Below are positions 1-9,513 of a stretch of DNA of 64,000 nt, one piece after another (the first letter of the stretch is position 1; the number at the start of each line of letters is the position of its first letter). The notes beneath the pieces are model-generated. The model was given only the letters and a program-made list of their open reading frames with translations. It had not been told where the DNA came from and did not search any database. Position numbers and translations under genes: made by a program. The stretch comes from an uncultured Clostridia bacterium (GTDB lineage: Bacteria; Bacillota; Clostridia; Oscillospirales; Acutalibacteraceae), in contig CANPXK010000004.1 of assembly GCA_947585965.1 (NCBI GenBank), forward strand, positions 1 to 64,000, in the 5' to 3' direction.

Positions 1-495
1 ACCAAGCAGCAAATAGACGATGCAGTTGACAAATTTAATTCGCTGTTTGGAACAAATATTCAGGATACATCGACTCCTGATCCGTATGATCCGCTTGAAA
101 TGCAATTTAATAAAATGATTTATGTGATAGCAATAGTCATGATGCTTGTTATAATACTGGCAATTGCGAAATTCTATAATTATATACTTTCAGAAAGGTT
201 GGGAACGCTTGCAATTTTGCGTCTTTGCGGCTGCAACAGGGTTAAGACACATATTATTTATATGCTTGAAATCACAATAACCATGATTTTGACCTCGGCT
301 GTGGGGGCGTTGATATTTAAATATTTAGTATTTGACTATATCGCATATTACTACCCGTCATTTGTTGAATTTTATAAACCGCATATTTTCTTTATCGTTC
401 TGGCAGCTTATACACTCCTTGCCCTGATAATTATGTTCTTTACAATAATTCCGAGTACCAAAGCAAGCATTGTTGAAATGAAGAAAAAAGCTTAG
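1..495 (+). CDS. ABC transporter permease, FtsX/MacB type (C-terminal part)
   Basis: The reading frame is open from base 1, so the gene begins before the window and only 164 C-terminal residues are visible. They contain three hydrophobic segments, the last two separated by a short polar stretch, and a final motif (IPSTKASIVEMKKK) like the ends of FtsX-fold permeases, where a TxPxxAIxE-type tail is usual. The next gene follows after 13 bp and encodes a second FtsX-like permease, and an ABC ATPase comes after that. The three probably form one exporter, of the kind that handles antimicrobial peptides or lipoproteins. The substrate cannot be told from sequence. Confidence 0.75.
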   Translation, partial: TKQQIDDAVDKFNSLFGTNIQDTSTPDPYDPLEMQFNKMIYVIAIVMMLVIILAIAKFYNYILSERLGTLAILRLCGCNRVKTHIIYMLEITITMILTSAVGALIFKYLVFDYIAYYYPSFVEFYKPHIFFIVLAAYTLLALIIMFFTIIPSTKASIVEMKKKA

Positions 496-508
496 GGGGT
501 GGCTGTTG

Positions 509-1705
509 ATGAAATATTTAAAATTCGGTTTTTATTCCGTAGTAAAAAAGCCTTTGTTCAACATACTGATTATAATTGAGGTTGCGGCAATACTTGTTTT
601 GGGAAATATGGTAATATCTGTATTCAACAGCAGAGCTGTATTATACGAGCCGTATGAGGATATTCTGTCACAGGACGGATATGTATTTCAATCAAGACTC
701 AGCAGATCGTATGATCCCGAAATGAAATTTGAAAAATTGTGTAATTCGCTTAAGGGTGATGTGACCGTAATAAAAACGTATCAGCTTTTTCTTCAGCTTG
801 ATAAAAATGATATGCTGTCGAATGCAAATGTTTATTCTGTTGACGAAAATATATATTCAAAATATAATCTTCCACTCCTTTGCGGAAGATGGGCTTCGAC
901 AAAAAAGAATTCCAATGGGGAAATCGAGGCGGTTATTACCGGAGGAAAAACAGCAGAGGAATCAAAATATCCGTTAGATGCAGTGTTTGATACGGAAATA
1001 GGAAAAATTCGTATTGTGGGAATTATTGCTGCGAATACATATGCTCCTTTTGTGAGCATGGGTACAGACAGCCAATTGCTTAATATCCTGAATTTTTATC
1101 AGGTTGCTGATGAAACAGACCAAACCGCCCTTTTTGTTTCCTCGTCTGCCGATGAGGCACTCAGAAATCCGTGTGATATGGGAGTATCAAAGGCATTTAT
1201 GTATTACAATTCCGAACCGACAAAGGAAATCCGTGAGCGTAACGAACAAATACTTATGGGAGGAACTCGCCACCTTTCGGAGCTGTCTGTGTATAGGGAC
1301 AATTCGATTGAATATCTTATCGAGCAGTACAAAAAGCTCCTGCCAATCTTACTTTGTGTTTTTGCTATTGTCCTTGCCGAGCTTATCTGCTCTGTTGCAA
1401 TGAATACAAAATCACAGATGAGAAATTACGGTATATACTTCCTTTGCGGTTGTCGCTGGAAAGGCTGTTTGAAGATATCTCTTGCCTATTCCGCTATATT
1501 ACTTACGGGCGGAATGATAATAGGTACAGCGGCATTTCTGATATTTCAAAATACGGAATATGCCTCATTATTCGAGCAAAATCTTGCTATGGATAATATA
1601 TATATCACACTTGCAATTTTTGCGGTTATGCTTATAATATCTCTTGTGATACCGTTCTTTATGGTTCGGGGAACATCGCCTGTGGAAACAATAAAGGAGA
1701 ACTGA
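509..1705 (+). CDS. ABC transporter permease, FtsX-like
   Basis: This protein of about 398 residues has one N-terminal transmembrane helix (about residues 14-36), a large extracytoplasmic domain (about 37-270) and three C-terminal helices. That is the MacB/FtsX layout, with the periplasmic-type domain inserted after helix 1. It ends in RGTSPVETIKEN, the typical FtsX tail with a P-x-E motif. I chose the ATG at 509, 8 bases after a GGGGGTGG Shine-Dalgarno. An in-frame TTG at 506 is possible but too close to it. It lies between the first permease and the ATPase, and all three appear to be one operon. Confidence 0.8.
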   Translation: MKYLKFGFYSVVKKPLFNILIIIEVAAILVLGNMVISVFNSRAVLYEPYEDILSQDGYVFQSRLSRSYDPEMKFEKLCNSLKGDVTVIKTYQLFLQLDKNDMLSNANVYSVDENIYSKYNLPLLCGRWASTKKNSNGEIEAVITGGKTAEESKYPLDAVFDTEIGKIRIVGIIAANTYAPFVSMGTDSQLLNILNFYQVADETDQTALFVSSSADEALRNPCDMGVSKAFMYYNSEPTKEIRERNEQILMGGTRHLSELSVYRDNSIEYLIEQYKKLLPILLCVFAIVLAELICSVAMNTKSQMRNYGIYFLCGCRWKGCLKISLAYSAILLTGGMIIGTAAFLIFQNTEYASLFEQNLAMDNIYITLAIFAVMLIISLVIPFFMVRGTSPVETIKEN

Positions 1706-1709
1706 TATT

Positions 1710-2387
1710 ATGATAGAAATAAAAAATCTTACAAAGACTTATAATTATAAAAAGTCCAATGCCTTTACAGCACTTAAGGATATATCGCTGGAAATTGAAG
1801 ACGGAGAAATGCTTGCGATAGTAGGAAAATCCGGTGCGGGAAAATCTACACTTCTGCATATTATAGGCTGTATTGATACCTTTGAAAAGGGAGAGTATAC
1901 AATTGACGATATAAACATACATAAGCTGTCGGATAAAAAACTTGCGGAAATACGTAACGAAAAGGTCGGAATAGTAATGCAGGATTTTGCCCTCGTTGAA
2001 GAATATACGGTTATTGAAAATGTCAAAATACCGCTCTATTTCAGCAAGAAGAAAAAGGGCAACGCAAATACGCTTGCTCTCGAGGCACTTGAAAAGGTGG
2101 GAATAAAGGAACTTGCCAAAAAGCCTGTAAATAAACTGTCGGGAGGACAAAAGCAGAGAGTAGCCATCGCCCGTGCAATTGTGAATGACCCGTCATTTAT
2201 ACTTGCGGATGAGCCGACCGGTGCACTCGACACAAAAACCTCCGCCGAAATAATGCAGCTTTTCAGTGAACTGAATAAGGATGGGAAAACCGTAATAATC
2301 ATAACGCACGACCCGGAGGTGGCAGATGCCTGCAATAGGCGGATTGAAATATCGGACGGTAAAATTACTGAAAGCGGTCAAACGTAA
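1710..2387 (+). CDS. ABC transporter ATP-binding protein (MacB/LolD family)
   Basis: At 225 residues this is the usual size for a stand-alone MacB/LolD-type ATPase. Walker A is GKSGAGKST (about residues 39-47), the signature is LSGGQKQR, Walker B reads ILADEPTGALD and the switch His is in IITHD. It should power the two FtsX-like permeases encoded just upstream. Its start lies 4 bp after their stop codon, with an AAGGAGA ribosome site inside the end of the permease gene, which points to translational coupling. A strong hairpin follows the stop, so this is the last gene of the operon. No two-component regulator is visible in the window. Confidence 0.9.
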   Translation: MIEIKNLTKTYNYKKSNAFTALKDISLEIEDGEMLAIVGKSGAGKSTLLHIIGCIDTFEKGEYTIDDINIHKLSDKKLAEIRNEKVGIVMQDFALVEEYTVIENVKIPLYFSKKKKGNANTLALEALEKVGIKELAKKPVNKLSGGQKQRVAIARAIVNDPSFILADEPTGALDTKTSAEIMQLFSELNKDGKTVIIITHDPEVADACNRRIEISDGKITESGQT

Positions 2388-2391
2388 AAAA

Positions 2392-2432
2392 ATGTTTCAG
2401 TCAGGAGCCCCCCGGCTGAAACATCTTATTTT
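2392..2432 (+). terminator. Intrinsic terminator after the ABC operon
   Basis: A 9 bp outer stem (ATGTTTCAG at 2392 pairing with CTGAAACAT ending at 2424), with a GC-rich inner stem, is followed by a T-rich run. It sits directly after the ATPase stop codon. Confidence 0.75.
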
Positions 2433-2508
2433 ACGGCCGCAGCATAGTCTGGAATAAAAAGTGGTGGGAATAATTTTTTGCTGCACAATGATTGTTTTTT
2501 ATAAAAAC

Positions 2509-2537
2509 TTGCCAATCATAAAATTATGTTGTATAAT
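2509..2537 (+). promoter_or_regulatory. Sigma-A promoter for the RING/zinc-ribbon gene
   Basis: TTGCCA (2509-2514), a 17-base spacer and TATAAT (2532-2537) lie 30 bases upstream of the next ATG. Confidence 0.75.
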
Positions 2538-2566
2538 GAAACAAATACTAAGTTTGGGAGAAAAAA

Positions 2567-3601
2567 ATGGATTTTACCGGAAAAAGCTGCCCTGTATGTT
2601 CCAAACGCTTTGAGGCTGACGATGATATTGTTGTCTGCCCGAAATGCGGTGCACCTTACCACAGGGAATGCTATGAAATAAAAGGTGCTTGTATATTTTC
2701 CGAGCTTCATGAAAAAGGCGAAGTATGGCATGACATAAATCAGGAATCGGGTAGTAATACTACCGAGGAGAATAACGATGACTTGGTGGTATGCAGATAT
2801 TGCGGACATAAAAATTCTCCGGACAGTATTGTCTGTGAGAGATGCGGAAACTTCCTGTCTGCTCATGACGGCGGGGAGCAGGGGGATTATGGGTCCGATG
2901 ATGAAGGGGACGATGATCCGATGAGGATGTCATCGCCGGTTTTTCGTGCTAAAAAATTCTATATGGATGACATAAGGGATTTTGCTATCGGAATAAAGAA
3001 GGATGAGGATTTCGACGGTGTTACCGGCGAGGAGCTTATGAACTATGTCGGTACTAATGAGCTATATTACGGACCTGTTTTTTCCTCAATTAAAAAAAGG
3101 AATATGAGCAGATTCAACTTCTCGACACTGCTGTTTCAGGGTGTATGGTATTTTTATCGTAAGCAGTATTTGACAGGCATAATACTGAGTCTCCTGACGG
3201 TTTTGCCGCCAGTGGTGCAGTATTTTTGCTATTCGTATTTCAAAACTGATGAACTCTGGCTCACGGCTCAGGAAGCGGTCGCTTCCGGGGGATATGCTTC
3301 ATACAGAGATTATCTCGGATGGATATTTGCAAATTGTGATTTGATGCATGGTGTATTGATGCTTCTGCCTCTCGCACTTAGCTTTATTGGCTTTGCCGTT
3401 ACGATTGTGCTTGCGTTTTGCGCTAACAGAAACTACTATAAACGTGCAATAAAGAAAATAAAGTCCATAAAGACAAATAACAGTGATAAAAGTGAAAAGG
3501 AAATATTGGAGATTATAAGGAATAAAGGCGGTATAAATCAGGGACTGGGTATAATGATGCTTGTATGTGAATTGATTATTACCGTTGCCTTCACACTTTG
3601 A
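2567..3601 (+). CDS. RING-finger-like / zinc-ribbon membrane protein (DUF2628-like)
   Basis: This 344-residue protein begins with a cysteine-rich treble-clef region, CPVCSKRF...CPKCGAPYHRECY (residues 9-42), that resembles the prokaryotic RING-finger family. A second zinc ribbon follows (CRYCGHKN...CERCGNF, about residues 72-95). After an acidic linker, the C-terminal half has about four hydrophobic helices, with a short amphipathic segment containing FFYRKQY-like residues as in DUF2628 proteins. Its biochemical role is unknown. Proteins of this type are common and often single-gene in gut Clostridia. It has its own promoter and stands between the ABC operon and galU. Confidence 0.7.
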   Translation: MDFTGKSCPVCSKRFEADDDIVVCPKCGAPYHRECYEIKGACIFSELHEKGEVWHDINQESGSNTTEENNDDLVVCRYCGHKNSPDSIVCERCGNFLSAHDGGEQGDYGSDDEGDDDPMRMSSPVFRAKKFYMDDIRDFAIGIKKDEDFDGVTGEELMNYVGTNELYYGPVFSSIKKRNMSRFNFSTLLFQGVWYFYRKQYLTGIILSLLTVLPPVVQYFCYSYFKTDELWLTAQEAVASGGYASYRDYLGWIFANCDLMHGVLMLLPLALSFIGFAVTIVLAFCANRNYYKRAIKKIKSIKTNNSDKSEKEILEIIRNKGGINQGLGIMMLVCELIITVAFTL

Positions 3602-3670
3602 CATTTCGTTATTTTGGTTATTTCCCTTAATTAAGAAAAAATATATAATTACAAAATAAGGAGGAACATT

Positions 3671-4543
3671 ATGAAAGTTACTAAGGCGGTTATACCCGCA
3701 GCCGGACTGGGCACAAGAGTCCTGCCCGCAACAAAATCAATGCCGAAGGAAATGCTTACGATCGTTGATAAACCTGCTATCCAGTATATTGTGGAGGAGG
3801 CTGTTAATTCCGGTATTACAGACATCCTCATCATAACGAATCGTGGAAAGGGAATTATCGAAGACCACTTTGACCGCAGCCCCGAGCTTGAACAAAGGCT
3901 TCTTGACACGGGTAAAAAGGATATACATGATCAGGTCGTTTCAATATCCAAGCTTGCAAATTTTTATTTTATCCGTCAGAAAGAAACAAAAGGACTTGGT
4001 CATGCCGTTAATTGCGCACGTTCGTTTGTAGGTAATGAGCCGTTTGCCGTGCTGTATGGGGATGATGTCATAATCGGCGATGATCCTGCCTGCGGACAGC
4101 TTATAAGAGCATATGAAAAATTCGGAAAGGCTGTTGTCGGCATAAAATCCGTTCCCGAGGAAGCTATATCAAAATACAGTTCTCTTAAGGTTGAACATCT
4201 TGAGGATAATATCTACAAATGCACGGATATGGTCGAAAAACCGCAGACTAAGGAGGAGGTACTTTCTACCTACTCGATTCTTGGGAGATGTGTGCTTACA
4301 CCTGATATTTTTGATATTCTTGACAATACAGAACCGGGAACAGGCGGAGAAATTCAGCTGACGGACGCTATGCGTACACTTGCACAAACACAGACGATGA
4401 CGGGGGTTGATTTTACCGGAAAACGCTATGATATGGGCGATAAACTCGGAATACTTCAGGCAACCGTTGAAATAGCTCTGAAAAATCCAACGCTCGGAGA
4501 AGCTTTCAAGGCTTATCTTAAGGAGATCGTTTCAAAGTTTTAA
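3671..4543 (+). CDS. galU: UTP--glucose-1-phosphate uridylyltransferase
   Basis: It makes UDP-glucose from UTP and glucose-1-phosphate in the cytoplasm, feeding cell-wall, capsule and glycolipid synthesis. Its 290 residues match GalU length. The N-terminal nucleotide-binding signature AAGLGTRVLPATKSMPKE spans about residues 10-27. Also visible are the GLGHAV motif, the YGDDVI metal-binding region and the FTGKRYDMGDKLG motif near the C-terminus. The ATG at 3671 has an excellent AAGGAGGAAC ribosome site. It is probably monocistronic, since 210 bp separate it from prfB. Confidence 0.95.
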   Translation: MKVTKAVIPAAGLGTRVLPATKSMPKEMLTIVDKPAIQYIVEEAVNSGITDILIITNRGKGIIEDHFDRSPELEQRLLDTGKKDIHDQVVSISKLANFYFIRQKETKGLGHAVNCARSFVGNEPFAVLYGDDVIIGDDPACGQLIRAYEKFGKAVVGIKSVPEEAISKYSSLKVEHLEDNIYKCTDMVEKPQTKEEVLSTYSILGRCVLTPDIFDILDNTEPGTGGEIQLTDAMRTLAQTQTMTGVDFTGKRYDMGDKLGILQATVEIALKNPTLGEAFKAYLKEIVSKF

Positions 4544-4683
4544 AAGTTTAAATGTAAATGTAATTACAGCCTGTGTGAGTTGTATGATGCAGCTTGCAGA
4601 GGCTGGATTTTATGAAACAAAATATGATCTCTGCCGAGCCGACTTGTTGGAGGCAGAGCTTAAAATAAAATGAATTTTTGTAC

Positions 4684-4712
4684 TTTACAAAGAATTTGTT
4701 TTGCCTTATAAT
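4684..4712 (+). promoter_or_regulatory. Sigma-A promoter for prfB
   Basis: TTTACA (4684-4689), 17 bases and TATAAT (4707-4712) end about 40 bases before the prfB start. Confidence 0.7.
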
Positions 4713-4753
4713 ATACAAGTAATAATTATGAAGTACGGAATGGTGGATAATTT

Positions 4754-5890
4754 ATGATACAATTTGAGGAACTGAGATTACAGCTTGAAGCACTGCATCC
4801 GGATATGCTTGAGCTTTCAAATGCACTTGGTCTTGATAAGCTCAAAATGGAAATAGAACAGCTTGAGCAAAGAGCTTCACAGCCGGGTTTTTGGGATGAT
4901 GTTGAAAATTCGCAGAAGATATTACAGAAAACAGGAGCATTGAAAAATAAAGTTGCGGAATATGACTCCCTGGCAGCATCCTATGATGACACTATGGCTC
5001 TCATTGAGCTTGCGGATGAAGAGGAGGATCTTACCCTGCTTGAAGAAGCACAGAGTGAGGTAGAGAAGATAAAGACAAACCTTGAAGCACAGCGTTTACA
5101 GACACTTCTGACAGGTGAATATGATTCTAAGAATGCAATACTTACATTTCATGCCGGAGCAGGCGGAACAGAGGCTCAGGACTGGGCTATGATGCTGTAC
5201 AGGATGTATATGCGGTGGGCGGAGAGTCATAATTTCAAGGTCAAAGAGGTTGACTACCTTGACGGTGAGGAGGCCGGTCTGAAAAGTGCGGTTCTGCTCA
5301 TCGAAGGGGAAAATGCATACGGTTATCTGAAAAGTGAGTCCGGAGTACACAGACTTGTCAGAGTTTCTCCGTTTGATTCTTCGGGAAGAAGACATACATC
5401 CTTTGCATCCCTTGAGGTAATGCCTGAAATTGACAATACGATAGAGGTCGAGATACGTCCGGAGGATATAAAAATGGATGTTTACCGTGCCAGCGGTGCG
5501 GGTGGTCAGAAGGTCAACAAGACATCGTCTGCCGTACGTCTTACGCATATCCCCACAGGTATAGTTGTTGCAAGCCAGGTTGAGAGAAGCCAGTATCAGA
5601 ACAGGGATGTTGCCATGACGATGCTTAAATCCAAGCTTATCGAAATTAAGGAGAGGGAGCACCTTGACAAGATAGAGGATATCAAGGGTGTGCAGAAAGA
5701 AATTGCATGGGGAGCACAGATACGCTCCTATGTATTTATGCCCTATACAATGGTAAAGGATCACAGGACCGGTTATGAAACAGGAAACGTCAATGCCGTT
5801 ATGGACGGAAATATTGACGGATTTATAAATGCTTATCTTAAAGCGGCAAGCCTTGATCAGTTGAGTGAGGATTTCTCTGAGGATGTATAA
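4754..5890 (+). CDS. prfB: Peptide chain release factor 2, without programmed frameshift
   Basis: RF2 recognises UGA and UAA stop codons and triggers peptide release on the ribosome. The 378-residue reading frame is continuous. The anticodon-like tripeptide SPF is at residues 205-207 and the catalytic GGQ at 250-252, the same numbering as in E. coli RF2. In many bacteria RF2 needs a +1 frameshift at an in-frame UGA near codon 26; no such stop or frame change is present here, so autoregulation by that route has been lost. It has its own promoter and a strong terminator after the stop. Confidence 0.95.
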   Translation: MIQFEELRLQLEALHPDMLELSNALGLDKLKMEIEQLEQRASQPGFWDDVENSQKILQKTGALKNKVAEYDSLAASYDDTMALIELADEEEDLTLLEEAQSEVEKIKTNLEAQRLQTLLTGEYDSKNAILTFHAGAGGTEAQDWAMMLYRMYMRWAESHNFKVKEVDYLDGEEAGLKSAVLLIEGENAYGYLKSESGVHRLVRVSPFDSSGRRHTSFASLEVMPEIDNTIEVEIRPEDIKMDVYRASGAGGQKVNKTSSAVRLTHIPTGIVVASQVERSQYQNRDVAMTMLKSKLIEIKEREHLDKIEDIKGVQKEIAWGAQIRSYVFMPYTMVKDHRTGYETGNVNAVMDGNIDGFINAYLKAASLDQLSEDFSEDV

Positions 5891-5918
5891 GAGTTAAGAT
5901 TTATTGTACGATAAATTG

Positions 5919-5955
5919 TACTACGGATACTTGCGTGTCCGTAGTATTTTTTGTA
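5919..5955 (+). terminator. Intrinsic terminator after prfB
   Basis: The stem TACTACGGA / TCCGTAGTA closes around a short loop and is followed by TTTTTTG. Confidence 0.8.
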
Positions 5956-6057
5956 TAATTATCTTAATTTGATTTGTAGAAATTACCTGATGTCAATGTG
6001 ATTAAAATAGAATTGAATTTGTGGAATTAATGTTTATACCGACACGGAGGTAAAAAA

Positions 6058-9000
6058 ATGATAAAATTTATATTGGGCAGAAGCGGGAGCGGAAAAACGG
6101 AAATGATACACAAATATATCGGGGAAACAGGAAACGACAAACGTGTCGTCCTGATTGTTCCCGAACAAAGCTCATTTCAGAATGAAAAACGTATACTTGA
6201 CACAATGGGGGCAAAAAGGGCAAGAAACGTTGAGGTGCTCAGTTTCAGGAGATTATGTGATAACATTTTTGATAAATATAAGGGCATTACCGAGAAAAGG
6301 ATAGATGACGGAATAAAGGCTGTTCTTATGAACATTGCAATTGAAAATGCACCGGCAGAGGGGGGAGAACTTGAACTTTACGGTTCGACATCAAGAAGCC
6401 TTAAGAAGAGCATGGATCTTATAGAACCCATGCTGACAGCGGTAAACGAATATAAAATGTGTCTTATAACACCAGAAAAATTATTTGAAACGGCAGGGAG
6501 GACAGAGAATAGAATACTTGCCGCAAAGCTGCGTGACAGTGCAAGAATATACGCTGCATATAATGCGCTGCTTGAGAACAGCTATGCCGATCCGGACGAC
6601 GACCTGATAAAGCTTTATGCTATTCTCGGAGAACATAATTATTTTGAAAATATGTCCGTCTTTATTGATTCGTTTTATGGCTTTTCCGCACAGGAAATAA
6701 AGATAATCGAGCGGATATTTTCTCAGGCGGAGGATGTGTTTATATCTGTCTGCTGTGACAGGGATAATATTCATGATAAAAATTCAATATTTGCGGAATC
6801 GAATGAAACGTACAGAACTCTGCTCCGTTCTGTCGAGAGGAGCGGTAGGAAATGCGGGATAGAAGTCTGTTCCGGAGAGGGGATAAGGTATAAAACGGAT
6901 GTACTCCGGGCGGTGGAAAAAAGAATATTTTCCGCATACAGACATACAGCGGAAAATACCGATAAGATAAAAAATGACGGTAGTGTGCGGATGTATGAAG
7001 CGGCGGATATTTATGATGAGGTTCGGTACATAGCGGAAAAAATATTTACACTTGTACATGATGAGGGATACAGATACAGTGATATAGAGGTGATCGGCAG
7101 AAATCTTGACAGCTTCAAGGGGATCATATCTGCTGAATTTCCGAAATATGATATACCATATTTTCTCTCAAACCCGGAACCTCTTGAGATAAAACCTCTT
7201 ATAAGAATGATATTATCGGTGTTTGAGGTTATACACTCGAACTTTGATACCGAGGCTGTTCTGCGTCTTGCAAAAACGGGTCTTACACCATTGGAGGATT
7301 ATGATATATACCTGCTCGAAAATTATTGTTATGTCTGGGATATAAGAGGAAAAAGATGGAGGGAAGAATTTACAATGTCCCCGGACGGAAGCCGTGCGGA
7401 CAATATTGAAAGTAAATCTGTCAATGACAGGATAGCACATATTGAGGATATCCGCAAAAAAATTATTCAGCCGCTGATTGAGTTTGAGGAGGGCGTAAAA
7501 AGGGCTGAGGACGGTGCGGAAATAACAGTGCGGCTTTATGAACTGCTCGAAAAGCTTGAATGCAGAGAAAATTTCAGGAAATTTATATATAAGCTCAGCA
7601 GAAACGGACTTGATGTAAATGTCGGGCACGAAGCGGGAATATGGGATATTGCCATGAGGATACTCGGAAATATGTATGATGTTCTGAAAAATAAAAGGAC
7701 AGACAGCATAAAATATGCCGAGCTTCTTGCAATATATATAAGAAAAAATCCGGTATCGGATATTCCGCAGACGATAAACAGTGTTACAATAGGTACTGCC
7801 GGAAATATAAGGAGTGAGTCGCCGAAGGTGGTATTTGCAATAGGTGCAGTCGAGTCCGTTTTTCCTGCACAGGCGGGCGCGGTGGGAATATTTACCGACA
7901 GTGAAAGACGTTTTTTGCGTGACGAACAGCCTGACGATATAAGACTACCGCTGTATGACTCAATATACGGTGCCTCACTCAAGGAAAAAATGAACGTGTA
8001 TGTCACACTTTCGGCACCATCGGAAAGATTATATATAAGCTGGTATATGCAGGATCTTTCCGGAAAGGCGTGTGAACCGTCGGTAATAAAGCGTGAAATG
8101 GAATCCGTAATTGACGATTGTACGGTTTATCATAAATCTGAAATTACGGAAAACGCCCCGTCTGATAAGCGGCTTTTTCTCACGGAAAGGCAGTCATTTG
8201 ATATATGTGCCGAATTGTGGAATACTGACGGTATCAGGGCAAATACACTAAAAAAGTATTTCAGATCGGTTCCGGAGTATTGTGATAAAGTATTTGCGAT
8301 AGAACGTGCGGCAAAAAGGGAAGCATTCAGGCTTAATAACCATGCCGGAATAAGAAAGCTGTACGGTATCCCTGTCAATCTCTCAAGTACCAAGATAGAT
8401 ACATTTGCCGATTGCAGATTTTCTTATTTCTGTAAATACGGTCTTGAAGCAAAGCCGTTGAAAAAAGCGTCAATGGACAATGCCCTGTACGGAACGTCAA
8501 TGCATTTCATTTTTGAATATCTGTTCAAAAATACCGGTATCGACAGGCTTATGGAAATGGATGAGGGACAGCTCAGACTTCAGATCAAATCCGCACTTGA
8601 TGAATATATCGGAAAATTAGGAGATGAAGCGGAAAGAAGCGAAAGATTCAATGCTATATGTGTAAAGATAAAGAAAAATGCCCTGAGGGTACTTATGAGA
8701 ATGTGTGAGCAATTCAAAAAGGATAAATTCCGTCCGGTGGATTATGAGCTGAGGATAGGTGAAGGTAATGACGGAGAAAATTCAATTCCGCCATATGAGC
8801 TTGAGCTTCCGAACGGCGACAGAATTCTCGTCAGCGGATTTGTTGACAGGGTTGATACAGCCGCGATCAACGGGAAAAAATATGTAAGAATAATAGATTA
8901 TAAGACCGGAAACAACAAATTTGAATTTAAAAATATTGCAAATAAAATAAAAATTCAGATGCTTCTTTATCTTTCGGCGATTATAAAGAACGGCTCGGAA

Positions 9001-9513
9001 AAGTATGCGGACGGCGAAATGCTTTTGCCCGCAGGAGTGCTTTATGTTCCTTCGACCTCGGTTTCAGGACCGGCTGATATAAGTAATACAAAAGAGACGG
9101 AACGCAGTATCAGAGAGCAGAATAATAACTTCAGGATGTCGGGTTTACTTACGGATGATTGTACGGTTCTTGAAAATATGGAGGAGGGAATAGGCGGAGA
9201 ATTTATACCGGCACAGAAAACTAAAACACCGCCTTATAAGCTTTCAGCCAATAGCAGTGTCGTATCGGAAAAGGATTTCAGAATGATTCTTGAATTTACG
9301 GATATATGTATCAAGAGAGCAGCCGCGGAAATTTATTCCGGAGAGATTGCCGCCATGCCGACTCAGGGGGCTTGTAAGTATTGTGAGTATTCGTCTATAT
9401 GCCGTTTTGAAAAAGGTAATGCAACAGTCAGGCTGCCAAAATACAGCAAGAAGCAATCACTTGAAAAGATAAGGCGGGATATGGAGGAAATGGGGGAAGA
9501 AACAGATGAGTAA
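6058..9513 (+). CDS. addB: ATP-dependent helicase/nuclease subunit B (AddB)
   Basis: AddB pairs with AddA to process double-strand DNA ends for recombination, the Firmicutes counterpart of RecBCD. The 1151-residue protein starts with a Walker A loop GRSGSGKT (residues 7-14). It ends with a RecB-family nuclease domain whose active-site motif is IIDYKTG. The iron-sulphur cysteines expected of AddB are present: C786 upstream of the nuclease, then C1106, C1109 and C1115 in a CxxCxxxxxC cluster. The start has an ACGGAGG ribosome site. It overlaps addA by 8 bases, so the two are translationally coupled. Confidence 0.93.
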   Translation: MIKFILGRSGSGKTEMIHKYIGETGNDKRVVLIVPEQSSFQNEKRILDTMGAKRARNVEVLSFRRLCDNIFDKYKGITEKRIDDGIKAVLMNIAIENAPAEGGELELYGSTSRSLKKSMDLIEPMLTAVNEYKMCLITPEKLFETAGRTENRILAAKLRDSARIYAAYNALLENSYADPDDDLIKLYAILGEHNYFENMSVFIDSFYGFSAQEIKIIERIFSQAEDVFISVCCDRDNIHDKNSIFAESNETYRTLLRSVERSGRKCGIEVCSGEGIRYKTDVLRAVEKRIFSAYRHTAENTDKIKNDGSVRMYEAADIYDEVRYIAEKIFTLVHDEGYRYSDIEVIGRNLDSFKGIISAEFPKYDIPYFLSNPEPLEIKPLIRMILSVFEVIHSNFDTEAVLRLAKTGLTPLEDYDIYLLENYCYVWDIRGKRWREEFTMSPDGSRADNIESKSVNDRIAHIEDIRKKIIQPLIEFEEGVKRAEDGAEITVRLYELLEKLECRENFRKFIYKLSRNGLDVNVGHEAGIWDIAMRILGNMYDVLKNKRTDSIKYAELLAIYIRKNPVSDIPQTINSVTIGTAGNIRSESPKVVFAIGAVESVFPAQAGAVGIFTDSERRFLRDEQPDDIRLPLYDSIYGASLKEKMNVYVTLSAPSERLYISWYMQDLSGKACEPSVIKREMESVIDDCTVYHKSEITENAPSDKRLFLTERQSFDICAELWNTDGIRANTLKKYFRSVPEYCDKVFAIERAAKREAFRLNNHAGIRKLYGIPVNLSSTKIDTFADCRFSYFCKYGLEAKPLKKASMDNALYGTSMHFIFEYLFKNTGIDRLMEMDEGQLRLQIKSALDEYIGKLGDEAERSERFNAICVKIKKNALRVLMRMCEQFKKDKFRPVDYELRIGEGNDGENSIPPYELELPNGDRILVSGFVDRVDTAAINGKKYVRIIDYKTGNNKFEFKNIANKIKIQMLLYLSAIIKNGSEKYADGEMLLPAGVLYVPSTSVSGPADISNTKETERSIREQNNNFRMSGLLTDDCTVLENMEEGIGGEFIPAQKTKTPPYKLSANSSVVSEKDFRMILEFTDICIKRAAAEIYSGEIAAMPTQGACKYCEYSSICRFEKGNATVRLPKYSKKQSLEKIRRDMEEMGEETDE

